Positions 52,601 through 63,788 of a stretch of DNA of 64,000 bases are shown here, in pieces; within the stretch, counting starts at the first letter, position 1, and each line of letters opens with the position of its first letter. The notes below the pieces were generated by a model, which saw only the letters and a list, made by a program, of their open reading frames with translations, searched no databases and was not told where the DNA came from. A program made the translations under genes and the position numbers. Source of the stretch: Cydia pomonella (lineage: Eukaryota > Arthropoda > Insecta > Lepidoptera > Tortricidae); assembly GCF_033807575.1 (NCBI RefSeq), contig NC_084720.1:17243570-17307569 (forward strand). The letters run 5' to 3'.

Positions 52601-55600
52601 TGCCTAAACCTACCTCAGCCACCGTAAGATCATTCCCTTGGGCCACTCCCACAAGCTAACACGATGTTTCTCCGCGTGCAGCTCGAAGTTGAACGCCAGC
52701 AGGAAACCCGACATTACGAAGAACGTGTACGTCACTAGTGTGCCGTTGAGAAGGATGTACTTGGTGGGGTCGTTGAACATCTGGAATCCACAAAGTATAC
52801 ACGATATTTTTAAATAAATCCATCAAAAGTACGAGTATTTAGGTACTTTGTTCTTGCACATGGCGCATCGCGTAAATACCGGCAAAGTGTGCGGATTTAT
52901 TTATTTCAGCATATACTAAAATTGCGTGTTGTGGTCACTTTTATAAATGAATACACTCGTAATGTAGAATAAGTCTTAGGTACTTACGTTTTCGACGAAG
53001 TATGGATTCTTGAGGTAAAAAACAACAAGCACTAACACGGCGTGCGAAAAGAAGACGCAAACCATCGTTAAAGATCTGTTGACAAACGTTTAGTTAAGTT
53101 TACATTTTATGCCTGTCAAGCTATTTCCGTCAGCAGAAAAAATGGGCAAATTTAAAAAATGTAGGAGCGAAGGGTATCCAGCCATATAAATTTTTAATTT
53201 CGCGCCTTTTTCTACTGACAAAGTTGATTGACATTACTTGTAATCGCCAAAAAATTCAGAGGCCATAGACAACTATCAGTTCCCAATTCCCATAGATATG
53301 ATCAGACTAATTTAGGATTTGGCGGGATAGTCCGTGGATGGACTTTAATCGTACCTTGAGTAGGTAATTAAATGTAAGGTGTACATAAAAAAAACCGCAA
53401 ATCGATGTACCTACAGTTAGCCATTTGGCACACGCATACTAGAGGTCAAAACATATTTTTTGACCCGCAGTTCCTAATAACTATTAACTATAAAAAGTAT
53501 ATAAATAATAATAAGGGAAGCTGAATATTTTGTGAATGATGTGGACTGTAAAAATGTATACCTCAATCCGTTGATGATTTTGAGCCGGTTGAGCCTGGGC
53601 TCGGGCCCGACGCCGCTGGGCGCTATCAGCTTACGCCAGTTACGCCGCATAGAGAAAGCCAGTAAATACGGATTCCCTTAAACCAACAATAATAATTAGG
53701 TAGTCACTTGAAATAATATGTTCCGCAAAATATCTGACACGATCTTTTTGTAGAGACATAAGAGCGTGTTATATATTTTTGCGGCCTTCGAAGAGTAATT
53801 TATTATTATTACTTATTTCAGGTACTTGTATTAAATACAACTAGCAAACGCAGGCTTGCGAGTCGCAGACGGCTCTGGTTAAGTTTTAAAAAATGTTTAA
53901 GGTCTATGTGTAGAAGACCGTCTAGAGGAGGTAAGACCGTCTACAAGTTGGTACACAACTACACATACTCCACTTAAAGAAGGACGGTAGAGTAGAGCAG
54001 AAGGAGCGAAGCTCTTCCTTGCTGACTGTGTTGAGCTCAGCGACGTACATATTCAAATACGAGAGAGTTTGCCCTATGACGGGCTTCCCACCCAAAAATA
54101 TAGTATGCCGATCTTCTACACATTGACCTCGGTAGCAAAATTATACATACCTGCCGCATCCCCATTGATAATGTCGTAAGAAGTCCCAACTGCGTTCAGT
54201 ATGATCAGAATCAAATATACGCCTGACATGATGTAGTCTCCGGTGCTAAAAATCCTTTTGTCACCGTGCCTCTTGCAATATAACACCTCGGTTAACCTGA
54301 AAATTATGACCGTGGAATGGTGATTTGTTCATAACTCTGACCAATGAGACAAAAAGATAAAATCCATAGAGTCTGTACGGAAAGAGAAGAGTCGTGGAAT
54401 GGATAATAAATTCCACGACTCTTTTCTTTCCGAACAGACTCTAGCAGAAATTTAAATATCAACCTCTGTCAAATCAACGACGCGTTGCTCAGACCCAAAG
54501 AGTAAAGTCTCAGACCAAAAGGAATAAACGTGAATTCAAATAAGCCGCTGAGTGCTTGTAGCTGTCTTTCTAATGTTATTTTAGATTATGAGGTAAAGGT
54601 ACGACTGTTACACATGCTCTGCAATACCATACTAATAAGAGTGTTGTTTGAGCATTTCGCTATTCGGCGCTAAAAAGCATGTTAAAACTAGTACGCCCTA
54701 AACACACATGCCAGACTGCCAGTAGGTAGCATTTGCTTAATAGTAGCATGCTTTCATGCTACCTAATAAGTAGCATGTGTAACAAACAATATCTCCGGGC
54801 CATTTATTTTTTAGCATTTTTTTAATCCATAAAGTAAGGTAAGACCATCCCACGGACAAGACAAACACTTGTATGGCATCCTCATACTGTTTTGTCTTGT
54901 CCCAACCAAAATAAACTATGTTCGTCTTACCCCACCTTATTTAATTACAGTTGATGAGTTGATTATCATATCGGATATTGGAGTGTAAATGTTCTGTGTT
55001 ATTTTTAGCTGTAATTTGCCGGGCGACAAAGGTGATACAGTAGGTACTCATAATTATTAACAAAGATGAAACCACATATTATAATTACATATAATTACAG
55101 ACATTCTACAAACATTTGTACAATGTCTACATGACCCTGACCTGACATCTGTAATAACATGTGTTATTATCATTGAATACTGATATTATTAGACTCTAGC
55201 AAGAAGATTACAGAATGAGAGATTCTAAACCTTTTCTGTGAAGACCACAGCAAACAACTTAGACTTTGATACAACTTCATATCACTGGCATATGCAGGAG
55301 CGACAGAGATGCAGATAAACAAATAGCGAATTTAGTTTCTCGCGGTAGGTCCTCTGACATCGAGCGTTTTTGTATTATATGAAAACTTTATTTATTTGTT
55401 ATAATACCATAATAGGTACAATTTTTTTTAAAGGTTTTATAGTGTCGGTTGAAGACACAGGGCCCTCGCCAATGATACGGGCGACCCTGTGTCCATGGTG
55501 ACATTTTTGAAATGCTGGTTTGATTTATGCGATGCCGGGTCCGGCATCACCATCAGTCAAGAAGCAATGGTGATGCTCGAATTGAAGACCCGGCGTTGTT

Positions 55601-58600
55601 GTTATGAGTTTAGATGGACCCATGGTCCCCGCGTTAAATACGGGCGGCCATGGTTCCTGGTTGAATTTTATGAAGATGGGAGTTTTTGATTTAAGATGGG
55701 GGGTTATTTTTATTTTAAGATGGGAGTTTGATTAGAGTAGAGTTATGTTAGTTGTGATTAGATTTATGTTGTTGCGAAGATATTTTAGTTGAATATGCGA
55801 GTTGGGACCGCAGTGGATGTTGATATCAATATTCGACGGACGCTGCTGCCCATACGTCGATTTTCCCTTAGTCGCCTTTTACGACACCCACGGGACGAGA
55901 TGGGGTAGTGCTATTCTAAAACGCCGGCACCACACGGCGGAATAGGTACAAATTATGGTGAGAATGTCGATAAAATTATTTTTGCATTAATTGATTGAAA
56001 ATTATTTCTTCTACGATATCTATTTAGAACTAGGTTTGGTTTGGAGCAAAGATGTCATTGAGAAATGAAGGTTCTTTAACCCTTTGAACGCCACGCGTAT
56101 CGTACGCGGCGCGTAATCGTGATCGTGAACCTTGTCGGTACGCATGAAGGTTGATAGGTTATAGCCGCGCGCGTCATATGACGTCTCTGGCGGCCAAAAG
56201 GTTAAAGAGCCATTTTTTATTTTGTCTAATCCTATCTGAATTAAATTTGTAGCAGAAACGAATGGCATAAAATATAAAATATTCCAGAAATAAATTAAAA
56301 CAGTAAAAATTTACTGTCCCTGCTATATACTAAATTAAAGTAGCAGAAACGAATGTTATAAAACAAATTCCAGAAAAATATTTAAAAGAGTAAAATTCAC
56401 TGTCTCGTGCGAGGCTTGATCTCGTCAATCTGGGTCACCATCGCTCTGCTAACCGATCTACCGAGACTGCACTCAAGGAAATCATCATCTTTTGTTTGTC
56501 CTAGCTTATTGCCACGGCTCATGGGGGGTCCGCTTGGCAACTAATCCCAAGAATTAGCGTAGGCGAAAGCGCCTGCCATCTGACCTTCCAACCCAGAGAG
56601 TAAACTAGGCCTTATTGGGATTAGTCCGGTTTCCTCACGATGTTTTCCTTCACCGAAAAGCGACTGGTAAATATTAAATGATGTTTTCAAAAACTTATTG
56701 GTACAAGCCGGAGTTTGAACCCGCGACCTCCGGATTGCAAGTCGCACGCTCTTACTGCTACGCCACCAGAGCTTTTACTTCACTCAAGGACAATCCTATA
56801 TACAGGATGTTTATCGTCACCTGCAATAATTTACGGGATGAATAAGTATATTTTACTATGGGACCAACCCCGATATCACGAGAAGAAAATTTACTCTCCC
56901 ATAGAAAATGTCAAGGTCAGACAGCCAAAATGTATGAAACCGACAATTTTTTTCGCGATTTCGAGGTTGGTCCCGTAGTAAAAGTTGCTCAGTATACTTG
57001 CTTGTCAGTTGCTTTGTTATATAGGTATATATTCACCCCGTAAATTATTGCAGGTGACTAAATAAACACCCTGTATCTAATCCCTATCCTAATCCTAATT
57101 CTATTTGGAATGTAGTAAGTTACCTGGCGTTTAGCTTGTATCCTTTCCACAAGGAATTGTCAACACATTCCTCAAGGACTGATCTTAGGTCCGCTTCGTT
57201 CTCTAGACTTCTGTTCTTCACAAAGTCCTTGCAAGCGAACGCACAAAGCCCGGTGCACTTTCGTGTGATTGTAATGTTTTCTCGTGTTTTCTGAGTACTC
57301 CTGTAAGGGTCGTAAAAGTTAGCATAGTTATCTGGTTTAATATGGCCATAGAGAAATATAAGTAAAAAAAAAGTGGTTGGTAAATCCATACATCAGTTTT
57401 CTTACAAAACCGCGAGTTATTTCGTTGTCGACATCTAGCCTCCAGTAGCGGGATTTATCAGTACTGCTAGTTGACAATAGATGTCGTGACGAACGAAAAC
57501 TAATGCTCAACAATTTACAGCGAATATTTTAACCGGATTAACCGGAACTCTAATTTAATTCCTTCTGTTTGTAATATTAGCTGTAAATTGTTTTGGCAAT
57601 ACATTTTTGGTCATTCGCGACACTTGTGACATCTGGTGTCAAGTAGCGGAACTGATAAATCCACTATTTGACGTTAGATGTCGACTACGAAATAACTCGC
57701 GTTTTGGTAAGGTATATATGTATGGAATTACCACTCTTCCCTTTTTTTACTTATATTTCTCTATGATATATCTAAATTTTAAACAAAGTTACTTTTTTAC
57801 TTCTACTATTATTAAAGTTACTTATTGCTCCGTAAAGTAGGCCAGAGGGCGCCGTAAGCGTTTAATAGATTGCATATAATTGAGAAAATTCGACCATGCC
57901 GCCGTGGCCCGGGTGGCCGAGTGATCTAGGCATCTGTCGCGAATGCAGAGGACGTTGGTTCGTTTCCGGCCCAGGGCACTGGAGCCCTTCAACTTTTTCT
58001 ATGATATAGGAGGCAAACAAGCAGACGGATCACTTGATGGTAAGCGAATACCGCCGCCCATGGACATCCAGAGGGGTTGTAGGTGCGTTGCCAGCCTTTA
58101 AGATGGGAGTACGCCCTTTTCTTAAAGGTTTGAAGGTCGTATCGGTCCGGAAACACCGCAGACGACAGTTAATTCCAGCGTACGCGCGTTCACGTACAGT
58201 TGAGGACTGCCAACCATCTCAGTGGTGAGGATGGAATGTCGACAACATTCGTAGGGCGATGGCGAAAAGAAGCAGCAGGGATTAATCCGAACAATTCCTC
58301 GAAGCACTCTTTGTTATACATGTGATACAAAGAAAAAGAGTTACTTATGGTCCGAATTATAAATGGCCTTAATATTTAGCAATATTACTGTACTTTCTGT
58401 CCTTTGAAAGTCTGTCAAGGAGTTCATATGAATACATTACAATTAAGAAGTAAAATTAAGCAATATTCAAGACGTGGGGCACTTCATTACTAAACTTAAA
58501 TGATGTTGGGAACATGTGGCCAGGCAGAGTGATGGCAGATGGACCAAAATGTTCGGAATGGTAGCCGCTTTCAGACGACAGGAGCTCCTGATGGCATCCG

Positions 58601-60107
58601 TTAGCTCGTTGGGTGGACGACATTCGAAAGATTGCGGGTCACATCTGGATAAGACTAGCTCAGAGGGCCTGCCGCCAACCACGTTCAACGTGTTGCCTCC
58701 TTGTAACACTTACGAACGAATCTACAAGTGCGACAGATAGGCAACACATCCAATGTGGTTCACGGTAGGCTCTCTGGACCGGGAAAAATTGCGTGCTCGA
58801 AGCTGCTTAGGCCTTTGCCTATAGGTACTCATGCAGCAGTGGACGATAAAAGACGGATATAATGCTGAAATCTAATAAGTAGCTACCTGTATCATCAGCA
58901 TGAGGTCGGAGGGTTCCTTGGAGTAGAGATCAGCGTCGACGAGACAGTAGGTCCCGCCCGGCTCCATCACACAGGTATCGTAGTCGTCCATCTGATACAG
59001 TTCTGGCATTTTGCTGTACTCGGTCACTGAAATCAAGAATTCGTGATTCATGCTTAGAATTTTACAGCTAATGTCATTGAGGTACTATGTAGTACGTATA
59101 AATCAATGGTTAATGTAGATGGCACTTTACGATCCTGTACATATATGTCACTTGGTCCATAACATATTTATATATCCCTATAAGCTCCAAAGTTTACGTA
59201 ACACTTGGCATGAAAACTTAGGGTCGTAACGTAATATTATTCATCGTGATATTATTTGTACAGAGGCTGGCGGCTTCCTCGCACAACGTATCAGTATTGC
59301 GATACAACGAGGAAATGCCGCCAGCATCCTTGGTACAATGCCTCGAGGGCCTACTTTAGATATAAGCTAATAGTTATAGTAATCATCTGTATATATCCAT
59401 TATATTGTTATTGTAAATTTGTAGAGTTGGAACAAATAATATCACGATGTTACAGCCGTGAAACTTGGCTTTATATATATATATATATATATATAGGTAT
59501 ATATCAAATCTTGCAAGTTAAATGTGACCCACTTCCCGACTTCCAATGAAGCTGAAAATTTGCATACCTATGCAACTTAACTGTGTTTGGGTTTTTTATA
59601 ATTGTCTCGATGAGTATTAGTTGCCTGTGGAAAGGAAAGTACAGTCAGCGATAAAAGCTTGTACCAAAAATGTTTTTTTTTTTTTGCCAAAAACTTATTT
59701 ACAAGCTATGTAACTATGCAGCTATGTACTTATATGTTTGTTACGGGTCAAATCTTGCAAGTTAAGTTTGATCCACTTCACGGTTTCCAATGAAGCTAAA
59801 AATTTGCATATATATGTAAGCCGGGTGACAATGTAATGTTATGGTACCATCGAGATGGTCTGATGATGGAGACAGGAGGTGGTCATAGGAACTCTGTGAT
59901 AAAACAATGCAACCTAAATGTGTTTGGGTTTTAGAATTGTCTCGATGAGTATTAGTTGCCTGTGGAAAGAAAAGTACAGTCAGCGATAAAAGCTTGTACC
60001 AAAAATGAAATTTTTGACATAAAATTATTTTCTAAAAACTCACAATTTAAGTAATGGATGACAGCCGAAGACTGATGCACCAGAAATAACAACAGCAGCG
60101 ACTTCAT
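46621..60107 (-). CDS. Nose resistant to fluoxetine (nrf-6)-like membrane acyltransferase, 13 exons
   Basis: Exons in transcript order: 60107-60044, 59026-58887, 57290-57124, 54296-54151, 53676-53562, 53075-52988, 52780-52623, 50690-50505, 49305-49132, 48710-48557, ~47729-47513, 47345-47203, 46794-46621 (TAG); ~640 residues. A signal peptide (MKSLLLLFLVHQSSA) leads into the NRF domain (YDTCVMEPGGTYCLVDADL; ECVDNSLWKGYKL). The acyltransferase-3 region follows: GLRSLTMVCVFFSHAV with the conserved His, NGTLVTYTFFVMSGFLLAF, RLTPTYALIMF, HWWAHLLYIHN, SADTQLFGLG, ending with GRVAYAGFLVH and FVAVEAP; about ten hydrophobic segments. Two junctions are uncertain. Exon 3 has a cleaner acceptor at 57301, but using it needs a frameshift near 57240. 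The best acceptor for exon 11 (47749) is out of phase with exon 10; the AG at 47730 restores it. Family members are worm and insect membrane proteins implicated in lipid or drug handling; substrate unknown. Confidence 0.87.
48985..49105 (-). pseudogene. Decayed copy of nrf-6-like exon 9
   Basis: The plus-strand segment 'ctactcaggagagttgtgtt...ccagatcctagaagtaggtg' and 'cggggatggccagctagatg...cagcagctgcgtgcg' repeats 49127-49260 with ~15% differences and small gaps, at ~140-bp offset. It covers the donor end of exon 49305-49132 and lies downstream in the direction of transcription. The donor became cctgagtagg and the copy has no acceptor. Confidence 0.85.
49545..49745 (+). mobile_element. 5'-truncated SINE
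   Basis: 'taagggcatttatgtgtgtg', 'ttgttcctgagttatggtgt', an AT-rich centre, then 'cacaagccttactgagctta' and 'ccgtggggctaggtcgattt'. Same body as the SINE at 5290-5552, without the tRNA-like head. The intron part 49750-50500 is unremarkable. Confidence 0.75.
51895..52240 (-). mobile_element. Dispersed LINE-tail element, copy 1
   Basis: On the plus strand: 'tatactacgtcggtggcaaa', 'cggcccgcctgatggtaagc', 'caccggcaggaacacaacac', 'cagttgggctctgctctaga', 'ccatacctctcttttggacg'. The reverse complement is at 62862-63218. It contains the shared LINE tail plus ~230 bp of specific sequence. It lies in nrf-6-like intron 7; bases 50700-51890 around it are AT-rich with nothing recognised. Confidence 0.8.
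52419..52603. mobile_element. hAT-like MITE
   Basis: Left 'cagaggcggcgctaggcgtg' and right 'ttggtcttgccccgccactg' are partly inverted (CAGAGGCGG / CCGCCACTG). Internal 'gggcctcgcgcctcaaatac'. Non-coding, 20 bp before nrf-6-like exon 7's donor side. Confidence 0.5.
54368..54442. repeat. 32-bp-arm hairpin of the 'gaaagagaagagtcgt' family
   Basis: Arms 54368-54399 and 54411-54442 pair with three mismatches around an 11-nt loop (tggataataaa region). The core 'cggaaagagaagagtcgtgg' is shared with the hairpin at 20623-20692. It lies in nrf-6-like intron 3, ~70 bp upstream (in gene direction) of exon 4's acceptor. Confidence 0.85.
55430..55935 (+). mobile_element. Probable LINE-derived segment
   Basis: Contains 'gacacagggccctcgccaat' and its inverted part 'gggcgaccctgtgtcc', 'ccatggtccccgcg', then 'cccttagtcgccttttacga' with 'cacccacgggacgagatggg' and 'gccggcaccacacggcg', the latter recognisable as a common lepidopteran non-LTR 3' end. 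A 66-residue open frame (55489-55689) lies inside and resembles nothing I know. Confidence 0.5.
56500..56778 (-). mobile_element. tRNA-derived SINE (second family)
   Basis: Read on minus: 'AGCTCTGGTGGCGTAGCAGT' head with box A-like sequence, 'GGAGGTCGCGGGTTCAAACT' with box B, then 'ttttcggtgaaggaaaacat' and 'cgtgaggaaaccggactaat', continuing to ~56500. This matches the common lepidopteran SINE type with a CGTGAGGAAACC body. It lies in nrf-6-like intron 3. Confidence 0.8.
57403..57712. mobile_element. ~310-bp foldback MITE
   Basis: Ends 'cttacaaaaccgcgagttat' and 'ataactcgcgttttggtaag' are inverted. Further pairs are 'tcgacatctag' / 'ttagatgtcga' and 'tttatcagtactgctagttg' / 'gtagcggaactgataaat'. 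The middle pairs 'caatttacagc' with 'gctgtaaattg'. A half-copy is at 62020-62220. It lies ~100 bp before nrf-6-like exon 3 (in gene direction). Confidence 0.8.
57845..57985 (+). mobile_element. tRNA-like SINE (third family)
   Basis: 'agagggcgccgtaagcgttt', then a tRNA-like part with box A GTGGCCGAGTGATCTAGGC and box B GGTTCGTTTCC at normal spacing (57910-57968). Shares its first part with 38820-38945. The acceptor-stem pairing is weak, so not a tRNA gene. Confidence 0.65.
57990..58310 (-). mobile_element. LINE 3' fragment
   Basis: Plus strand: 'tatgatataggaggcaaaca', 'gatcacttgatggtaagcga', 'gccgcccatggacatccaga', then a decayed RT C-terminal region ending near 58310. This is the reverse complement of a typical LINE end whose 3' tail is 'tgtttgcctcctatatcata'. 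Confidence 0.6.
58661..58775. mobile_element. Hairpin MITE of the 'cgcggtaggccctctg' family
   Basis: Left 'cagagggcctgccgccaacc' with acgttcaacgtgttgcc pairs with right 'ggcaacacatccaatgtggt' and tcacggtaggctctctg. Inner 'caagtgcgacag'. Relatives are at 63673-63788 and 44142-44232, with a single arm at ~55338-55353. Confidence 0.75.
58795..58872 (+). mobile_element. RTE-like LINE 3' tail
   Basis: 'tgcagcagtggacgataaaa' with flanking 'ggcctttgcctatagg' and gacggatataatgctga; a similar piece at 60500-60595 has 'aaaggcctatgcacagcagt' then gagcgataaaaggctgatat. Both resemble the C-terminus and tail of RTE elements (AQQ...stop, GATAAAAGGCTGA). Confidence 0.55.
59256..59400 (+). mobile_element. 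Short LINE-like coding remnant
   Basis: One plus frame reads EAGGFLAQRISIAIQRGNAA then SILGTMP, a phrase I associate with lepidopteran retroelement C-termini. No longer frame exists. A (TA)n microsatellite follows at 59472-59495. Confidence 0.4.
59503..60010 (+). repeat. Two pairs of direct repeats in nrf-6-like intron 1
   Basis: 'tcaaatcttgcaagttaaat...ccaatgaagctgaaaatttg' (59506-59565) recurs at 59748-59808. 'gtctcgatgagtattagttg...cagtcagcgataaaagcttg' (59603-59662) recurs at 59938-59998. The order A-B-A-B indicates one duplicated ~250-330-bp unit. It ends just before exon 1's donor (60043). Confidence 0.8.
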
Positions 60108-60499
60108 CTTGTATTTTCACTATCAATAACACTGTTCAAAAAACGTTCGCCGGCCGCGCCGACTTCTTCACTAATAGGAAAACAATGGAAGGATCCATGT
60201 AGTTATTGTATGGTTATTTTATTTTAATTATACTTAGAGTTGTAATTATTTGATTAGCATATATGAATAGTATGTGCATAAACATACAAATAGAATGTTA
60301 ACCTTCGTGCTCATACTAACATCTTTTCGGTATTTTTCTACAAACTTTCTATTTACTTATATAATTTGAATGGCATACCATGTCGAAATGATCTATTGTG
60401 AATCCCACTTTCAGGTAAAGGTTCCCTCGTTGTCTACTTTTCGTCATTCGAATGATTAAATTGTAGCAATTAAGGCCTTGGGCCCGTGGTAATTGATTT

Positions 60500-60595
60500 G
60501 ATGAGATTGGCGCAGGACCGGGATAATTGGCGTACTAGAAGAAAGGCCTATGCACAGCAGTGAGCGATAAAAGGCTGATATGATGGTATGATGAA
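60500..60595 (+). mobile_element. RTE-like LINE 3' tail
   Basis: 'gcgcaggaccgggataattg', then 'aaaggcctatgcacagcagt' and 'gcgataaaaggctgatatga'. Same family as 58795-58872. It lies upstream of the nrf-6-like start codon; bases 60110-60500 are AT-rich and may hold the promoter, but no motif stands out. Bases 60600-61820 show no gene. Confidence 0.6.
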
Positions 60596-61822
60596 TTGTT
60601 CATCGTTGATAGTGAGTCAGCTTTATAAACACTTTGTTGTTTGAGATAGCATGTTAATTCTAATGCCAATATTTTTATGCCACTTGGGGCTAAGACCTCG
60701 TGGAGTTCTAATCCTAACGTTCTTTAAGAGCAATTCCTAGCTGAGCAACTTTTCAAATCTCGAATTGTTGAAGCTATGTTTCTGTCGCGCTGCGGTGGGC
60801 GGGAGTGCATGTGTGCGATAAGGACAACTACAGCTCGGACTAAAATTCCCAACTCAAAAATCGATGTTTCGCTTTCGACTGTCTCCTCCTCCAAAATGCA
60901 ACCAATCATTATAAAATTATAAAAACTGCAAGAGGAAGAAATAATCTATGCCGCTATGTTTCGATTTTTTGGATATTTGTTGTCATATTTGTATACTCCG
61001 CCTTTTTTTGCAGCCAACTCAATTGAGCCGTTTTTGCGATTTTCGAGGCGCCGCTGTAAGTTACTTCAAAATAAAATAATCCAAAAAAAGCAAAACATAG
61101 CTGCACAGATATTGATGATATTGATCTTATTTGAACAAATCATTGCTCTAAGTTAAAAACAGTCGAAACAGTCGACAGCGTTTTTATTGAAAAATCGCAA
61201 CTAATGCCAGACGGCGAAAGAATATGCCGTTTCCCGGACGCCAGGTGATCGCGATTATTTAAGCGAAATTGAACTTTTCGGGATCCCGCGTAAGTCCTTA
61301 TTGCATTGGCGAAGCTGACGGCTGGGGCCGTGGTTGGCGTCCTTTTCAAGACTTTCCGATAACGTCCACAGGCGTCTGTGGCATTAATAAGAGGGTTATA
61401 GTCTCTGCTTGTGCGATAGATGAAATGGCGTTTCGTAAGAGGAAGGAACCCTAAGAAAATTATGTCTGCTTCCTTGATCTTTCCATCCCTTTTGTTAAAC
61501 ATATACATTGTGACCTTGAGACTCTTAATCGACTATAAACAAATATTAAGGCACAGCGTATGTAATATAATATTACTAATATTTCCCTGAAATTAGTTAA
61601 AATCCTCGACTCTTCTCTTTCCACACAACTCTACCTTCTAGGAGTTCTAAGTAACCAATTACTAACAGTACTAAAATTTACCAATAGTTGCTAATACTGA
61701 GGAATATAATATATTCAGTTATTTAGGTTAGTCGCTATAATTATTATTAATTGTTTTTGTATTATTGCTATCATGTTGAGACTGTACAGTTGCGACTGAC
61801 GAAAAGTGTAATGCTCAACAAG

Positions 61823-62017
61823 CAGGGCCGGATTTAGGGGGGGGGGGGGGGGGGGCAACCGGGGCTACTGCCCCGGGCCTCCACAAAAGAGGGGCCCCCC
61901 ACAATAGAGAATTCGGTAAATTTACCATTTTATTTGGAATAAATTTGGGGCCAGGGGGCCTCCACACCTTTATTGCCCGAGGCCTCCAGACCTCTAAACT
62001 AAATCCGGCATTGTCAA
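61823..62017. mobile_element. hAT-like MITE with a 19-G run
   Basis: Left 'cagggccggatttagg' leads directly into a run of G at 61837-61855; right 'ctaaatccggcattg' is inverted to it. Inside, 'gggcctccacaaaagagggg' and 'ggcctccacacctttattgc' repeat. Non-coding. Confidence 0.6.
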
Positions 62018-62019
62018 CA

Positions 62020-62220
62020 AGTCAACAATTTACAACTAATACTAAGAAGGAGTTGAAAATAGAGTTCCGGTTAATCCGGTTATAATATAGCTGAAAATTG
62101 TTGAACATTAGATTCGTTCGTCGCGACATCTATTGTCAAGTAGCACTACTGATAAATCCGCTACTCGACGCTAGATGTCGACTACGACATAATACTCGTA
62201 ATAAGCGTTTTGGTAAGAAA
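62020..62220 (+). mobile_element. Half-copy of the foldback MITE
   Basis: 'ggttaatccggttataatat', 'cgacatctattgtcaagtag', 'tgataaatccgctactcgac' and 'gatgtcgactacgacataat' match the right half of 57403-57712, ending gcgttttggtaag then the same flank 'aaaactgatgtatgga'. Confidence 0.75.
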
Positions 62221-62861
62221 ACTGATGTATGGAGTGAGCACTCTATGCTTATAATACTCTATATTAATGTATGGGGCCGCAGAGCGCCATCTACTTCAGC
62301 GATATTTTTTACTGACTTTACAGTTACACCTCTTAAGAGGAAAGTAGTCCCCATTTTCCTCTCTGGATATTGACATTATGGAAAATATTTTTATATAATT
62401 TGATGTATATTAACAGTAGCTATATATATTTTCAAAATTAGGAGCGAAAAACAGTTCTCATTTTTTTTAATGCTCCTATTATAGTTGTTAGATTTGTAGC
62501 TGGCCCTCAACGGCTTATCTTTTGTCCATTGTTAACTAAACCGGCGCGTGCCACTACCTACAAATAAAAGGGTCGTATAATTCTAATTGGCACCTGAGCG
62601 CGGGCTAATCTAACGCTCAAAAAAACCAGTGTAGATGTGCTCTCCGATAACGCGCCTTTGTTACGCATATCGAGGACACATTTTAAGCTGGTTCGGTAGC
62701 GTTCGACTCGCCGGCACTCAGTAAACGTATAGGGACCACACAAGAACTCGCTAATTATTTTTCCATTTGTTCATTTTGAATCTTATTTCAATTACAATAG
62801 GAGTTGTAATTAAATAACCGGTTAAAGTGACCGGGCCCTAGGGCCAGGGGCATAGCTGTGG

Positions 62862-63218
62862 TATACGACAAATTTTTGGACCCGGGTACGTCCAAAAGAG
62901 AGGTATGGGCATTGTGAATGTCATCTCGTTTTGTGTGGTAGGGCACAGCCAGTGGATGTCATTCCAGATCTAGAGCAGAGCCCAACTGGGGAAGTACCTC
63001 CACCTTACAGAAAACAGCAGCCAAATAACACTAGACCCTACTCATAGTGTTGTGTTCCTGCCGGTGAGTAAGGTTGCCAGAGCTCAACTAGGGGGGGCGG
63101 GTTTAGGGTCGGCAACGCGCATGTAACTCCTCTGGAGTTGCAGGCGTACACAGGCTACGGAGACTGCTTACCATCAGGCAGGCCGTATGCTTGTTTGCCA
63201 CCGAAGTAGTATAAAAAA
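62862..63218 (+). mobile_element. Dispersed LINE-tail element, copy 2
   Basis: Inverted relative to 51895-52240: 'gacccgggtacgtccaaaag', 'agatctagagcagagcccaa', 'agtgttgtgttcctgccggt', 'ggtcggcaacgcgcatgtaa', ending 'gccaccgaagtagtataaaa'. Both copies are close to full length for this segment. Bases 63220-63670 are AT-rich with no feature. Confidence 0.8.
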
Positions 63219-63672
63219 ATTGGGTCAAAATATTCTCAATAATTTTAATATCCAAAGAGAAAAATGAGGACTTAGTTTGTATGAAAAGCGGATTTCGCGC
63301 GGGTCCTCCACTTTGTCGTAAATAACTCTTTCAACAGTAACTAACTGACACATGAAGCAAGCAAATTAATAATAAAAAATAAAAAGCATTTATTTCGGAC
63401 AAGATCCATATACAAAAACACAAAACAACAAACCAATTAAAATATTTTCATATAAATTACATAAAATAAAATTACTTAAATTAAAAATACGAATTAAATT
63501 AAGTTAATAATAGGAACTTGCTCTTAACAAAACAATCAAAATATTGTTTTGCTTCGCTGAAAATAAAATCATAATTACTATTCACAGTACTACTTGCTAC
63601 CCGCCACCATTGACCTATAACATGTCATGCGCAGGCGTCTATGACGATGACGTAGTTTACCTTACAAGGTTA

Positions 63673-63788
63673 CAGAGGGCTTACCGCGAACCACGTTCTA
63701 CGTGTTGCCTCCCTGTCACACGTACGTGCGAATTTACAAGTGCGACAGAGAGGTAACACGTCGAACGAGGTTCGCGGTAGGCCCTCTG
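63673..63788. mobile_element. Hairpin MITE of the 'cgcggtaggccctctg' family
   Basis: Best-preserved copy: left 'cagagggcttaccgcgaacc' with acgttctacgtgttgcctccctgtc is mirrored by right 'gacagagaggtaacacgtcg' with aacgaggttcgcggtaggccctctg. Arms ~45 bp. No coding sequence. Confidence 0.85.

Noticed and set aside
55489..55689. 66-codon plus-strand frame
   Set aside because: Lies inside a repeat-like segment; could not be linked to any protein.
57905..57970. tRNA-Ser/Leu-like gene
   Set aside because: Internal promoter boxes are present, but there is no closed acceptor stem and the flanks match a dispersed repeat.
61140..61508. 122-codon minus-strand frame near the nrf-6-like 5' flank
   Set aside because: No recognisable domain, no codon-composition contrast with surroundings, no splice partners.
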